From the NCBI RefSeq assembly GCF_015354245.1, contig NZ_JADKYZ010000013.1, positions 1 through 64,000 of the forward strand: a DNA stretch of 64,000 bases, in the 5' to 3' direction. The translations under genes were made by a program, and so were the position numbers. The notes under the pieces were generated by a model that searched no databases, was not told where the DNA came from, and saw only the letters and a list, made by a program, of their open reading frames with translations. Below are positions 1 to 8,748 of this stretch, piece by piece. The stretch comes from Diaphorobacter caeni. GTDB taxonomy: Bacteria; Pseudomonadota; Gammaproteobacteria; Burkholderiales; Burkholderiaceae_C. The first letter of the stretch is position 1. Every line of letters begins with the position of its first letter.

Positions 1-10
1 TGCGACCCAG

Positions 11-37
11 AAGAAGAAATCCAAGATTTCTTTTTTC
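11..37 (+). terminator. Hairpin with U-tract
   Basis: The arms AAGAAATC (14-21) and GATTTCTT (25-32) pair around a three-base loop, extend by AA/TT and a wobble pair, and run into a T tract (31-36). Read on the plus strand this is a plausible intrinsic terminator for a gene to the left. Read on the minus strand it would lie in the leader transcribed from the promoter-like site at 97-104. Confidence 0.4.
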
Positions 38-96
38 TCACCACCCAGAGTCATCACCGAATCACCAGCAACCACCTCTTGGTAGCGAAGCCCTCT

Positions 97-150
97 ATTC
101 TATACCGATTTTTGAACCAACCGGGAAGTTTAGAGAACTTTTTTCAACCG
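97..150 (-). promoter_or_regulatory. Possible strong, stable-RNA-type promoter pointing off the left edge
   Basis: On the minus strand the sequence reads TATAGAAT at 104-97, followed by a GC-rich discriminator. A run of six A lies about 35-40 bases upstream (144-139), like an UP element. No good -35 hexamer is visible. The arrangement resembles rRNA operon promoters of related bacteria, which would place an rrn operon just outside the window. That reading is inference and cannot be confirmed from these bases. Confidence 0.3.
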
Positions 151-381
151 CTTCTCTTGCTGCCTGCAATCCGCCTTTCGGCGACTTGCAATGTGACTGC
201 TTGTTGAAGCGATGGAGTGATTGTAGTCCGGGTTTTCCCTGAAATTTGTGAGTTTGATAGTTTTTTTACGAAATCTGTCCATCTGCATGCCGCCCTGCCC
301 CTCTGAGCAAAGGCATTTCCCGAGGGGCTGCATAGGCTCCATATATAGAGGGCCGCTCGCAGGTGCGGATAATCCCGTCCC

Positions 382-2277
382 ATGGCACTCATCACACTAC
401 TAGATGCGCAACTGGCTTTTGGTCATGTTGCCCTGCTCGACCATGCGGATTTCGCGCTGGAGAACTCCGAGCGCGTCGGCCTGATCGGCCGCAACGGCGC
501 GGGCAAATCCTCGTTGCTCAAGATTCTGGCCGGCATGGCCAAGGCGGACGACGGCAAGCTGCATGTTCAACAGGGCCTGCGCTCCACCTATGTGGCGCAG
601 GAGCCGGATCTGAATCCGGAGTCCACCATTTTCGAGGTCGCCTCCGAAGGTCTGGGCAATGTGGTGGAGTGGCGCGAGCAATATCTCTCCGGCGCTGCGG
701 ATGTCGATCTGGATGCGCTGCAAACCAAAATCGAAGCACATGACGGCTGGAACTGGGAGCAGCGCGTGGAAGAGACGCTGCACCGGCTGCATCTCGATGC
801 GACCGCGCGCATCTCGACCTTGTCCGGCGGCACGAAGAAGCGCGTCGCCCTGGCTCGCGCGCTCGTTGCCAAGCCCGACGTGCTGCTGCTTGACGAGCCC
901 ACCAACCATCTGGACCTCGACTCCATCACATGGCTTGAAGAACTGCTGATCGATTTCAAGGGCAGCCTCGTCACCATCACCCATGACCGGGCGTTTCTGG
1001 ATCGCGTGGCGACACGCATCGTGGAACTCGATCGGGGGCAGCTGCGTTCCTATCCCGGCAACTTCGCGGCCTATGTGACGCAGAAGGAAGAGCAGCTCGC
1101 GCAGGAGGCCGTCATCAACGCCAAGGCCGACAAGCTGCTCGCGCAAGAGGAAATCTGGATTCGCAAGGGTGTGGAAGCACGCCGCACGCGCGCTCAGGGC
1201 CGCATCACGCGCCTGGAGAACATGCGCGCCAAGCGCGAAGCGCGTCGCGACGCGCTGGGCAGCGTGAACATGGATATCGCTTCGGGCTCGCAGAACGGTT
1301 ACCAAGGCAAGATCATTGCCGAGCTGACCGACGTGAGTCTGGCCTTCGGCGAAAAGCAGATCGTCAAAAATTTCACCGGCACCATTCTGCGCGGCGACAA
1401 GGTCGGACTGATCGGCCCCAACGGCGCCGGCAAAACGACGCTGCTGCGCATGATTCTGGGCGAGCTCGAGCCCGACTCTGGCAAAGTGCGCCGCGGCAAC
1501 AATCTGCAGATCGCCTATTTCGACCAAATGCGCCAGTCCGTCAATCTGGATGCGACGCTCGAAGACTTCATCAGCCCCGGCAGCGAATGGATCGAGATCG
1601 GCAACCAGCGCAAGCATGTGAAGAGCTATCTGAGCGACTTTCTGTTCTCCCCCGCGCGCGCCCACTCTCCCGTGCGATCGCTGTCCGGTGGCGAGCGCAA
1701 CCGGCTGCTGCTCGCGCGCCTGTTCGCACGTCCCGCCAACGTGCTGGTGCTCGACGAGCCGACCAACGACCTCGACATCGACACGCTGGAACTGCTCGAA
1801 GAGCTGCTGCAAAGCTATGACGGCACCGTGTTCCTCGTGAGCCATGACCGGCAGTTTCTCGACAACGTGGTGACCAGCACCATCGCCTACGAAGATGCGG
1901 GCGTGTGGACGGAGTACGAGGGCAGCGTGGAAGACTGGCTGACGCAGTCACGCCGCCGCCGTGACCTCGCCGCCGCTGCTGCGGCTCCAAAGAAGGAAGC
2001 GCGCAAGGAAGAAGCCAGCCCGGCGGACAACGGCACGCGCGCCGCCCCTCCCGCCCAGAAACGCAAACTCAGCTACAAGGAGCAGCGCGAGCTGGACCAG
2101 CTGCCCGCCCAGATCGATGCACTGGAGACCGAGCAGAAGTCGATTCAGACCGAACTCGCGGATGGCACGATCTACTCACGCGATGCCGCACGCGCCGCAG
2201 CACTGAATGTGCGCGATGGCGAAATCGAAGAGCTGCTGATGCACGCGCTGGAGCGTTGGTCCGAACTCTCGGCCTGA
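382..2277 (+). CDS. uup: ABC-F family ATPase Uup
   Basis: This is a soluble protein with two ABC ATPase domains and no membrane segments, as expected for ABC-F proteins, which act on ribosomes or on DNA intermediates. Walker A motifs lie at residues 36-43 (GRNGAGKS) and 345-352 (GPNGAGKT). Signature motifs are at 147-150 (LSGG) and 434-438 (LSGGE), and Walker B motifs at 168-173 and 455-460. The linker of about 230-300 is arginine/lysine-rich. The tail, about 560-631, is charged and predicted coiled coil, the mark of Uup as opposed to other ABC-F members. The length of 631 aa is close to E. coli Uup. Uup is linked to transposon excision and ribosome function. The gene stands alone and converges on cheB, leaving 34 bases between stops. 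Confidence 0.93.
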   Translation: MALITLLDAQLAFGHVALLDHADFALENSERVGLIGRNGAGKSSLLKILAGMAKADDGKLHVQQGLRSTYVAQEPDLNPESTIFEVASEGLGNVVEWREQYLSGAADVDLDALQTKIEAHDGWNWEQRVEETLHRLHLDATARISTLSGGTKKRVALARALVAKPDVLLLDEPTNHLDLDSITWLEELLIDFKGSLVTITHDRAFLDRVATRIVELDRGQLRSYPGNFAAYVTQKEEQLAQEAVINAKADKLLAQEEIWIRKGVEARRTRAQGRITRLENMRAKREARRDALGSVNMDIASGSQNGYQGKIIAELTDVSLAFGEKQIVKNFTGTILRGDKVGLIGPNGAGKTTLLRMILGELEPDSGKVRRGNNLQIAYFDQMRQSVNLDATLEDFISPGSEWIEIGNQRKHVKSYLSDFLFSPARAHSPVRSLSGGERNRLLLARLFARPANVLVLDEPTNDLDIDTLELLEELLQSYDGTVFLVSHDRQFLDNVVTSTIAYEDAGVWTEYEGSVEDWLTQSRRRRDLAAAAAAPKKEARKEEASPADNGTRAAPPAQKRKLSYKEQRELDQLPAQIDALETEQKSIQTELADGTIYSRDAARAAALNVRDGEIEELLMHALERWSELSA

Positions 2278-2311
2278 TGCGCCGGCGGGCCGCGCTGGTC
2301 AATACGGCGAC

Positions 2312-3445
2312 TCAGTACGGCGGCTCATCGAGCAACGGGCCCGGCCCCACGCTCTTGAGCAGCCTTGCCAGCACGGCCGGTCCGATCTGGGGCAGCGGCA
2401 GGACGGCATCCACCGCGCCATGCGCGATGGCTTCCCGCGGCATGCCGAAGACCACGCAGGTGGCCTGATCCTGGGCGAAGTTGTAGCTGCCCGCCTCCTT
2501 CATCACGCGCATCGCGGACGCGCCGTCGCTGCCCATGCCGGTAAGCATGATGCCGATGGCATTGGGCCCCGCGGCAGCGGCAGCCGAGCGGAACAGCACA
2601 TCGACGGATGGCTTGTGCCGGTTGACCGTCTCGCCATCGAAGATCGACGCGACGTAGCGCCCCACGCGCCGTGCCACGGCAAAGTGCTTGCCACCCGGCG
2701 CGATGTAGGCATGGCCCGGCAGGAGCGGCTCGCCATGCATGGCCTCGGTCACCGTCACGGTGCTGAGCTCGTTGAGACGCGCGGCGAAGCTGGCCGTGAA
2801 GCCTGCCGGCATGTGCTGCACGATGACGACGGGCGGCGCATCGCTCGGCATGCAGGCCAGCACCTCGCGCACCGCTTCGGTCCCGCCGGTGGATGCGCCG
2901 ATGCAGATCAGCTTGTCGCTCAGCAGCGACGACGCAATCCGCAGCGGCTGCGTGTTCTGCAATGGCCGCTCGCGCTCTGGCGTCCTGATCGCACGCAGCC
3001 GCCTGCCAGACTCGAGCGACAGAGACGGCAGACGCTTGACCTTCGCTTGCGCGGCGACGCGAATCTTCTCAACGATCTGCTGCGCCAGCTCGAGCAGACC
3101 GTTCTCGATGCCAAGGCGCGGTTTGGCGACGAAGTCCACAGCGCCGAGCTCAAGCGCGCGCATCGTGACATCCGCGCCATGTTCGGTGAGCGTTGAAATC
3201 ATCAGCACCGGCATGGGCCGCAAACGCATCAGACGACCGAGAAAATCGATGCCGTCCATATGCGGCATCTCCACGTCGAGCGTGACCACATCGGGATTGA
3301 GATCGCGGATCATCTCGCGCGCCGCCAACGCGTCGTTGGCCGCGCCCACGCACTCCATGTCCGCCTGTCGGTTGATGATTTCCTTGAGCAGGTTTCTCAC
3401 CAGTGCCGAATCATCGACCACCAGCACCCGGCATTTGCCCGACAT
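2312..3445 (-). CDS. cheB: Chemotaxis protein-glutamate methylesterase/deamidase CheB
   Basis: CheB removes methyl groups from chemoreceptor glutamates and deamidates glutamines, giving adaptation. The N-terminal receiver domain shows D11/D12 and phospho-acceptor D57. The C-terminal methylesterase shows the catalytic triad S185 (GASTGG), H211 (VQHMPAGF) and D307 (GMGSDGA). I chose the start whose product begins MSGKCRVLVVDD. It lies 4 bases after the cheD stop, with GGAAGG about 10 bases upstream; a longer frame would run into cheD. The length of 377 aa is normal. It is the last gene of the che operon, so it is co-expressed with cheR, its opposing enzyme. Confidence 0.95.
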   Translation of the reverse strand: MSGKCRVLVVDDSALVRNLLKEIINRQADMECVGAANDALAAREMIRDLNPDVVTLDVEMPHMDGIDFLGRLMRLRPMPVLMISTLTEHGADVTMRALELGAVDFVAKPRLGIENGLLELAQQIVEKIRVAAQAKVKRLPSLSLESGRRLRAIRTPERERPLQNTQPLRIASSLLSDKLICIGASTGGTEAVREVLACMPSDAPPVVIVQHMPAGFTASFAARLNELSTVTVTEAMHGEPLLPGHAYIAPGGKHFAVARRVGRYVASIFDGETVNRHKPSVDVLFRSAAAAAGPNAIGIMLTGMGSDGASAMRVMKEAGSYNFAQDQATCVVFGMPREAIAHGAVDAVLPLPQIGPAVLARLLKSVGPGPLLDEPPY

Positions 3446-3449
3446 CTGC

Positions 3450-4130
3450 TCAGCCCTTCCGTTGACCAAAGAGATCCACGGAACCACCACGCGTGGCGCG
3501 CACCACCGAAGCCGCGTTGCCACGCGCCTCGAGCGCCGCCAGTTGTTCCTGGTGCGTGTGGGCCAGACGCTTGACCATCGCCTTGCCGGACGTGCCGAAG
3601 AACACGACCTTGCGCGGATGGATGTCGAGCACGTCTTCGGACACGACGGGAATGCGCTCGGTGCGCAGATACTCGCGCACGAACCCCGTATTGCGCTCCC
3701 CCACGTTCATGTTGGTGAACCCATGGATCACCTGCGCGCCGCCGAAGATCTTGGCCTGAATGAATTCGCGACGCGCGCCGAGCTTCATCATCTCGTTGAT
3801 CAGCAGCTCCATCGCGTACGAGCCGTAGCGCCCCGACAGATCCGTCGAGTCTCCCACCGGCAGCATGAAGTGGTTCATGCCCCCCACGCCCGCGCGGCTG
3901 TCCCACAGACAGGCGGAGATGCAGGAGCCGAGCACGGTGATCAGCATCACGTTCTCATTGGTCACGAAATATTCACCCGGCAGCACCTTGACCGCGTTGT
4001 GCTGGAAATGGTTGTCGAAAAAGAAGAACGCGGCCTGCCCCGGCGCCACGGGACGCGCCTTGAGCTGCTCCAGCGACACGTCCAGCGGGCCGCGCGCACG
4101 CAGTGTTGATTGCGCCACTTCGGTGTTCAT
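3450..4130 (-). CDS. cheD: Chemoreceptor glutamine deamidase CheD
   Basis: CheD converts specific receptor glutamines to glutamate. The catalytic cysteine (C70, in LGSC) and histidine (H87, in GGMNHF) are visible. The 226-aa product begins MNTEVAQS. The open frame extends further upstream into cheR, but no start codon with a ribosome site is seen there. It sits between cheR (46-base gap) and cheB (4-base gap). CheD-containing systems often couple receptor deamidation to CheC-type phosphatases, but none is encoded here. Confidence 0.93.
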   Translation of the reverse strand: MNTEVAQSTLRARGPLDVSLEQLKARPVAPGQAAFFFFDNHFQHNAVKVLPGEYFVTNENVMLITVLGSCISACLWDSRAGVGGMNHFMLPVGDSTDLSGRYGSYAMELLINEMMKLGARREFIQAKIFGGAQVIHGFTNMNVGERNTGFVREYLRTERIPVVSEDVLDIHPRKVVFFGTSGKAMVKRLAHTHQEQLAALEARGNAASVVRATRGGSVDLFGQRKG

Positions 4131-4176
4131 GGCCCGGTCCTCGATGCCGCGTCCACGGCGATCCTCGAATGGGTTT

Positions 4177-5097
4177 TCATAGACGCTCGTACACCGTCTT
4201 TCCGCGCAGCACGAACAGGTCGCGCGCGTCGCTGAAATGTTCGGCATGCCCCACGAAGAGCAGACCACCGGGTCGCATCACCGCGTGCAATCGCTCGAGC
4301 ACTCCGCGCTGGGTTTCCGCGTCGAAGTAGATCATCACGTTGCGGCAGAACACCACGTCAAGCGGCTGCTGGAAAGGCCAGTCCGCGTCGATCAGATTGA
4401 TGTGCTGAAACTCCACTGCCTGCTGCAGAGCAGGGCGCACGCGCACCAGCCCCGCATTCACCCCGGTGCCACGCAGAAAGAAACGGTGCAGCCGCTCCTC
4501 GCTCAGGCCCTTCAGGTGATCGTCACGAAACACGCCCTCCGCTGCCCGCTTCAGCACGCGCGAATCGATGTCGCTCGCCAGCACCTTGAAGCGCGCGGCT
4601 TGCGGGCCAAGCGTCTCGTGGGCCGTCATCACGATGGAGTATGGCTCCTCGCCCGTCGACGCCGCGCAGCTCCAGACATGCCAGGGACCGTTCGGATGCT
4701 GCGCCAACCAGGTGGCCAGCATCTCGAAATGGTGCGGTTCGCGGAAGAAGGCCGTGAGGTTCGTGGTCAGCACATTCACGAACTCCTGCCACTCCTCGTG
4801 GTCTGGTCGCAGCTCCAGCCAGTTCAGATAGTCGTGGAAACTCTTGTGGCCGGTTTCACGCAGTCGGCGCGCGACGCGGCTGTATGCCATCGCCTGTTTG
4901 CCGCCATGCAGATGGATGCCAGCGCGCGCGCGGATCAGCGTGCGGATGCGATCGAAGTCCTGCGCCGTCCAGAGAAACTCGCGCTCGCCGATATCTCCGT
5001 CGGGCATGCCGTCCGCAGTCAGGTCCGCCGCCGGTGCGCGGCGACGCCGCACGACTGGAGGTTCGTCGGGATGAAGGGAGGCAAGCGCTGATGTCAT
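4177..5097 (-). CDS. cheR: Chemotaxis protein methyltransferase CheR
   Basis: CheR transfers methyl groups from S-adenosylmethionine to receptor glutamates. The 306-aa protein has an N-terminal all-alpha domain (about residues 40-110) and a SAM-binding Rossmann domain. The SAM-pocket motif reads CAASTGEEPYS, and a second motif, FCRNVMIYF, is typical of CheR. The first 35 residues are a proline/arginine-rich extension of no obvious function. It lies 19 bases after cheW in the operon. No C-terminal pentapeptide-binding or TPR extension is present. Confidence 0.95.
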   Translation of the reverse strand: MTSALASLHPDEPPVVRRRRAPAADLTADGMPDGDIGEREFLWTAQDFDRIRTLIRARAGIHLHGGKQAMAYSRVARRLRETGHKSFHDYLNWLELRPDHEEWQEFVNVLTTNLTAFFREPHHFEMLATWLAQHPNGPWHVWSCAASTGEEPYSIVMTAHETLGPQAARFKVLASDIDSRVLKRAAEGVFRDDHLKGLSEERLHRFFLRGTGVNAGLVRVRPALQQAVEFQHINLIDADWPFQQPLDVVFCRNVMIYFDAETQRGVLERLHAVMRPGGLLFVGHAEHFSDARDLFVLRGKTVYERL

Positions 5098-5116
5098 CGT
5101 GCTGTTGCCAGTGCGC

Positions 5117-5608
5117 TCACGCGTCTGCGGGGACCAGCCCCATGTCGACGCTGGACATCAGCTTCTCGATGTCCAGCAGGATCAGCATGCGCTGGGCCAC
5201 ACTGCCCAGACCTTCGATGCATTCGTGGTCGATGGCGCTGTCGAATTCGGGCACGTTGCTGATCTCGTCGCTCTTCAGATGCAGCACGTCGCTCACCGAA
5301 TCGACGACCACGCCGACCACGCGGTCGAGCAGGTTCAGAATGATCACCACCGTGAAGTCGCCGTAGTGCGGCGCGCTGCTCCGGTGCAGCTTCATGCGCA
5401 GATCGACGATGGGCACGATGGTGCCTCGCAGATTGACCACGCCCTTGATGAACGCAGGCGTTCTCGCGATGCGCGTGGGCGCTTCGTAGCGCCGGATCTC
5501 GCGCACCTTGAGGATGTCGATTCCGTACTCCTCTTCGGCAATGCGGAACGTGAGATATTCCTTGCCCTGCGCCGCAGCGCCCAGCGCCTGCATGGCCGCG
5601 TCGTTCAT
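5117..5608 (-). CDS. cheW: Chemotaxis scaffold protein CheW
   Basis: CheW links the kinase CheA to chemoreceptors. The 163-aa protein is essentially one CheW (SH3-like) domain, containing KEYLTFRIAEEEYGIDI and GVVNLRGTIVPIVDLR. The start was set at the ATG whose first bases overlap the cheA stop (ATGA), a 4-base coupling. The open frame extends 15 codons upstream, but that would bury the start inside cheA. Only one cheW is present in the cluster. Confidence 0.95.
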   Translation of the reverse strand: MNDAAMQALGAAAQGKEYLTFRIAEEEYGIDILKVREIRRYEAPTRIARTPAFIKGVVNLRGTIVPIVDLRMKLHRSSAPHYGDFTVVIILNLLDRVVGVVVDSVSDVLHLKSDEISNVPEFDSAIDHECIEGLGSVAQRMLILLDIEKLMSSVDMGLVPADA

Positions 5609-7809
5609 ACCAGCTCTCCCAGATCGCTCGCGAGCGAAGCGCGCGTTCCGCACGCCCGGCGCACGATGGACGTTGCATCGAGAATCAGCGCCACCGAGCC
5701 GTCTCCCAGAATCGTGGCGCCCGACACATTCGGAATCTTGCGATAGTTGGTCTCGAGATTCTTGACCACCACCTGATGCTGACCGAGCAGCTCGTCCACG
5801 CGCAGCGCGACTCGGCTGTCCTCCACTTCCACCACGACCATGATGTCCGCATGGCGCGCCAATGCCGATGCGCTGCGCGGCACGTCAAACAACTTGTCGA
5901 GCTCGACCACCGGCATGTATTCGTCGCGCACCTTCACCAGCGGCGAGCCCTGCGCGACCGTGTTCACATGGTCCGCGGAAACCTGGAAGGACTCCACCAC
6001 CGAGGACAGCGGCAGGATGTAGACCTCGTCGCCCACCGCGACCGACATGCCATCCATGATGGCGAGCGTGAGCGGCAGTCGCACCGAGATGCGCGTGCCG
6101 TAGCCTTCGGCCGAATCGATCTCCACGCTGCCGCCCAGCGCCGCGATGCTGCGCTTGACCACATCCATTCCCACGCCGCGCCCGGAGACGTCGGTGACCA
6201 CATCGGCCGTCGAGAAGCCCGGCTCGAACACCAGTCCCCAGACATCCTGATCGCTCATCTCGTCCGATACTGGAAGGCCGCGCTCGTGCGCCTTGCGCAG
6301 AATCTTCTCGCGCGAGAGGCCGCGCCCGTCGTCATGCACCTCGATCATGATGGAGCCGCCCTGATGCGAGGCCGACAGCGTGATCGTGCCGTGTTCCGGC
6401 TTGCCCGCGGCGACGCGCTCGACCGGCGTCTCGATGCCGTGGTCGCAGCTGTTGCGCACCAGGTGCGTGAGTGGATCGGTGATCTTCTCGACCATGCTCT
6501 TGTCGAGCTCCGTCGCTTCGCCCTGCGTGACCAGCTCGACGTTCTTGCCGCACTTGAAGGCCAGATCGCGCAGCATGCGCGGAAAGCGGTTGAACACCAC
6601 CGACATCGGGATCATGCGGATCGACATGACCGACTCCTGCAGCTCGCGCGTGTTGCGCTCAAGGTCCGCCAACCCGGTGAGCAACTGCTGGTGCAGTCGC
6701 GTATCCAGCCCCAGGCTGTTCTGCGCGAGCATGGCCTGGGTGATCACCAGTTCGCCCACCAGATTGATGAGCTGGTCCACCTTGCTGACGGCCACGCGGA
6801 TCGTCGCCGCTTCCACGTGGGAGGTCGTGTTGACCTTGTGCTCGAACCCACCGCCCACGGGCTTGCCGGCCTGAGCCGTGCTCTGCGGACTGACTTCGGG
6901 CTCGACCATCAGTTCGACCGGCAGTCCCGGCGCGCCGCTGAAGAGGCCGAAGAACTCGTCCTCCATCACCTCCGGCGGCTGCGAATCGGCAACGTCGGAA
7001 TGCAACGCGGAATCCGGCCCCGCGATGATCTCCTCCTGATCGATCCCCAGCTGCTCGTCCGACAGATGGAAGGCCAGCAGATCGCGCAGTTCGTCATCGG
7101 TCAGGCGCGTTTCGACGATCAGCGCACGCACATTGGCCTGGAGCACCGGCAGTTCGTCGATCTGCGCCACGTTGGGCATGCTGCACAGCAGATCGGCCAC
7201 CTCGTCCGCCGCCTCGGCGGTCTGCATCGGGCCGATGCGCAGCGCCAGTCTGCGCAGTGGTTGCTGCTCATCCCGCGCGACTTGCGGCTCGAAAAGGCCA
7301 TACTCGCTCGCCACACCCGAGGGTACGCCCCCCGCAACTGCGGCGCCGGCAGCGGCTGCTGCAGCCGTCGATTGCAGACGCCCACTCACCAGCTCGCTGA
7401 TGCGGCGCACCAGCGCTGCGGTCGATGGCGGCTCGCTGGTCTCGCCGTCCTGGTGGCGCGTGAGCAGCTCGCGCGACAGGTCGGCGGCATCCAGCAGCAC
7501 ATCGACCAGATCGGGCGACAGCGAGAGCTCGCGTCGACGCACGCGGTCGAGCAGCGATTCCATCTGGTGGGTGAGCTCGGCGATGTCGGTGAAGCCGAAG
7601 GTCGCAGCGCCCCCCTTGATGGAGTGCGCGCAGCGGAAGATAGCGTTGAGCTGCTCGTCGTTGGCGTTGGCCAGATCGACATGCAGCAGCATGTGCTCCA
7701 TCTGCTCGAGGTTCTCGACCGCCTCGTCAAAGAAGATCTGGTAGAACTGACTGAGATCGAAGGGTGCTGGTGCGCCCGCGCCCGCGCCTTCTGGGTGGGT
7801 GTCGGCCAT
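5605..7809 (-). CDS. cheA: Chemotaxis sensor histidine kinase CheA
   Basis: CheA autophosphorylates in response to receptors and passes phosphate to CheY and CheB. Domain order is an N-terminal HPt domain with phospho-histidine H62 (AHSIKGGA), a variable middle that includes a CheY-binding-like segment, a dimerisation helix pair, an HATPase domain with N box (LVRNSCDHGIE) and G1 box (DDGRGLS), and a C-terminal CheW-like domain. The 734-aa length is in the family range. The ATG at 7809 has GGAG eight bases upstream; an in-frame TTG four codons earlier is less likely. The stop overlaps the cheW start. Confidence 0.95.
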   Translation of the reverse strand: MADTHPEGAGAGAPAPFDLSQFYQIFFDEAVENLEQMEHMLLHVDLANANDEQLNAIFRCAHSIKGGAATFGFTDIAELTHQMESLLDRVRRRELSLSPDLVDVLLDAADLSRELLTRHQDGETSEPPSTAALVRRISELVSGRLQSTAAAAAAGAAVAGGVPSGVASEYGLFEPQVARDEQQPLRRLALRIGPMQTAEAADEVADLLCSMPNVAQIDELPVLQANVRALIVETRLTDDELRDLLAFHLSDEQLGIDQEEIIAGPDSALHSDVADSQPPEVMEDEFFGLFSGAPGLPVELMVEPEVSPQSTAQAGKPVGGGFEHKVNTTSHVEAATIRVAVSKVDQLINLVGELVITQAMLAQNSLGLDTRLHQQLLTGLADLERNTRELQESVMSIRMIPMSVVFNRFPRMLRDLAFKCGKNVELVTQGEATELDKSMVEKITDPLTHLVRNSCDHGIETPVERVAAGKPEHGTITLSASHQGGSIMIEVHDDGRGLSREKILRKAHERGLPVSDEMSDQDVWGLVFEPGFSTADVVTDVSGRGVGMDVVKRSIAALGGSVEIDSAEGYGTRISVRLPLTLAIMDGMSVAVGDEVYILPLSSVVESFQVSADHVNTVAQGSPLVKVRDEYMPVVELDKLFDVPRSASALARHADIMVVVEVEDSRVALRVDELLGQHQVVVKNLETNYRKIPNVSGATILGDGSVALILDATSIVRRACGTRASLASDLGELV

Positions 7810-7851
7810 GCTGTTCTCCAAGTGGACTGCTGTGAGGCTGCGGCCCGTGCC

Positions 7852-8214
7852 TCAGCGCAGAACCTTCTGAATCACTTCGATCAGACGATTGGGATCGAAC
7901 GGCTTGACCAGCCAGCCGGTGGCGCCGGCTGCGCGTCCGGCCTGCTTCATCTGCTCGCTCGACTCGGTGGTCAGGATCAGAATCGGCGTCGTCTTGAACT
8001 TGGGGTGCTCGCGCAGCTTGCGCGTGAGGCCGATGCCGTCAAGGCGCGGCATGTTCTGGTCGGCCAGCACGAGGTCGATGTCCTGACCCTCGGCCTTCTC
8101 GAGCGCATCCTGCCCATCGACCGCCTCCACGACGTGGTAGCCCGCGCCGGTCAGCGTGAACGACACCATTTTGCGCATGGAAGGCGAGTCATCAACAGCA
8201 AGAATGGATGGCAT
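7852..8214 (-). CDS. cheY: CheY-type response regulator
   Basis: This is a stand-alone 120-aa receiver domain. The acidic pocket is D8/D9, the phospho-acceptor is D52 (LADQNMP), the switch residue is T83 and the conserved lysine is K104 (VKPF). No output domain is present, so it acts by protein contact, presumably at the flagellar or pilus motor. It lies 42 bases upstream of cheA and is probably co-transcribed with it. The position directly before cheA suggests it is the cognate CheA target. Whether it binds FliM cannot be told from sequence. Confidence 0.92.
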   Translation of the reverse strand: MPSILAVDDSPSMRKMVSFTLTGAGYHVVEAVDGQDALEKAEGQDIDLVLADQNMPRLDGIGLTRKLREHPKFKTTPILILTTESSEQMKQAGRAAGATGWLVKPFDPNRLIEVIQKVLR

Positions 8215-8307
8215 GGGAGTGGAACCTTTATCTAACTTTATGGGTGCAATGGAACGGGGGCCGTTGAGCGTGGAATGGTGCGGAGTCGGACTCTTCTCAT
8301 CCAGAGA

Positions 8308-8748
8308 TCAGAACAGCTCGATGGAGCCCGCAGCCATTTCGCTCTGCGTCACCGGATTGGGGCGTTGGGGCGCCACGTCGTGGAGGGCTGCCGCCTCGTC
8401 CGCAGAGCCCATGGCTTCGGCGCCGAGCTGGAAGGCGCAGGAGCGCACGACCTTGGTCGTGTGGGTGATCAGCTGTGTCGCCATGTCGTGGAACTGCAGT
8501 TCGGTGACCGCGCTGCGCAGCGCGACGCGTGCCTTTTCGAGGCGCTCGGACTGCATCACCACATCGTCGCTCAGCAGGCCGTCAGCCTCGCCGAAGCGCT
8601 GCAGCAGGTTGTCGGTCGCGTCGCCGAGAAGCCCTTCCAGGCGGTGGAGATCGTGCATCACCATCAACAGCGAATCCTGCAGCTCCGCCACCGTCATCAC
8701 CGAAACGGGGACTGCAGGTTCACCAGAGCTAGTCAGCGTAGATTGCAT
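8308..8748 (-). CDS. Small helical protein heading the che operon; possible CheZ-like phosphatase
   Basis: This 146-aa protein is unrecognised by overall similarity. It is predicted mostly helical between about residues 18 and 110. It contains FHDMATQLI at 86-94, where D88 and Q92 match the D-x3-Q catalytic spacing of CheZ (FQDLTGQ). It ends in an acidic/hydrophobic tail, SIELF, after a flexible proline-rich linker, loosely like the CheY-binding tail of CheZ. The start has GGAGAAAC directly upstream. It is the first gene of the operon, 93 bases before cheY. The phosphatase role is inference; a related helical domain occurs in some receptor-like proteins, so another signalling role is possible. 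Confidence 0.6.
   Translation of the reverse strand: MQSTLTSSGEPAVPVSVMTVAELQDSLLMVMHDLHRLEGLLGDATDNLLQRFGEADGLLSDDVVMQSERLEKARVALRSAVTELQFHDMATQLITHTTKVVRSCAFQLGAEAMGSADEAAALHDVAPQRPNPVTQSEMAAGSIELF

Larger units (their letters stand above)
1..381. other. Gene-free stretch at the left edge
   Basis: No convincing gene was seen here. The stretch is much more AT-rich than the rest of the window. It holds a promoter-like site pointing left (97-144), a hairpin at 11-35, and near 342-347 a TATATA box that could serve uup 35 bases downstream. The short open frames inside have no recognisable protein features. Confidence 0.6.

Noticed and set aside
5776-8235. Very long open frame on the plus strand across cheA
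   Set aside because: It is antisense to cheA/cheY, which have complete family motifs. The translated product is histidine/arginine-rich with no family features, as usual for shadow frames in GC-rich DNA.
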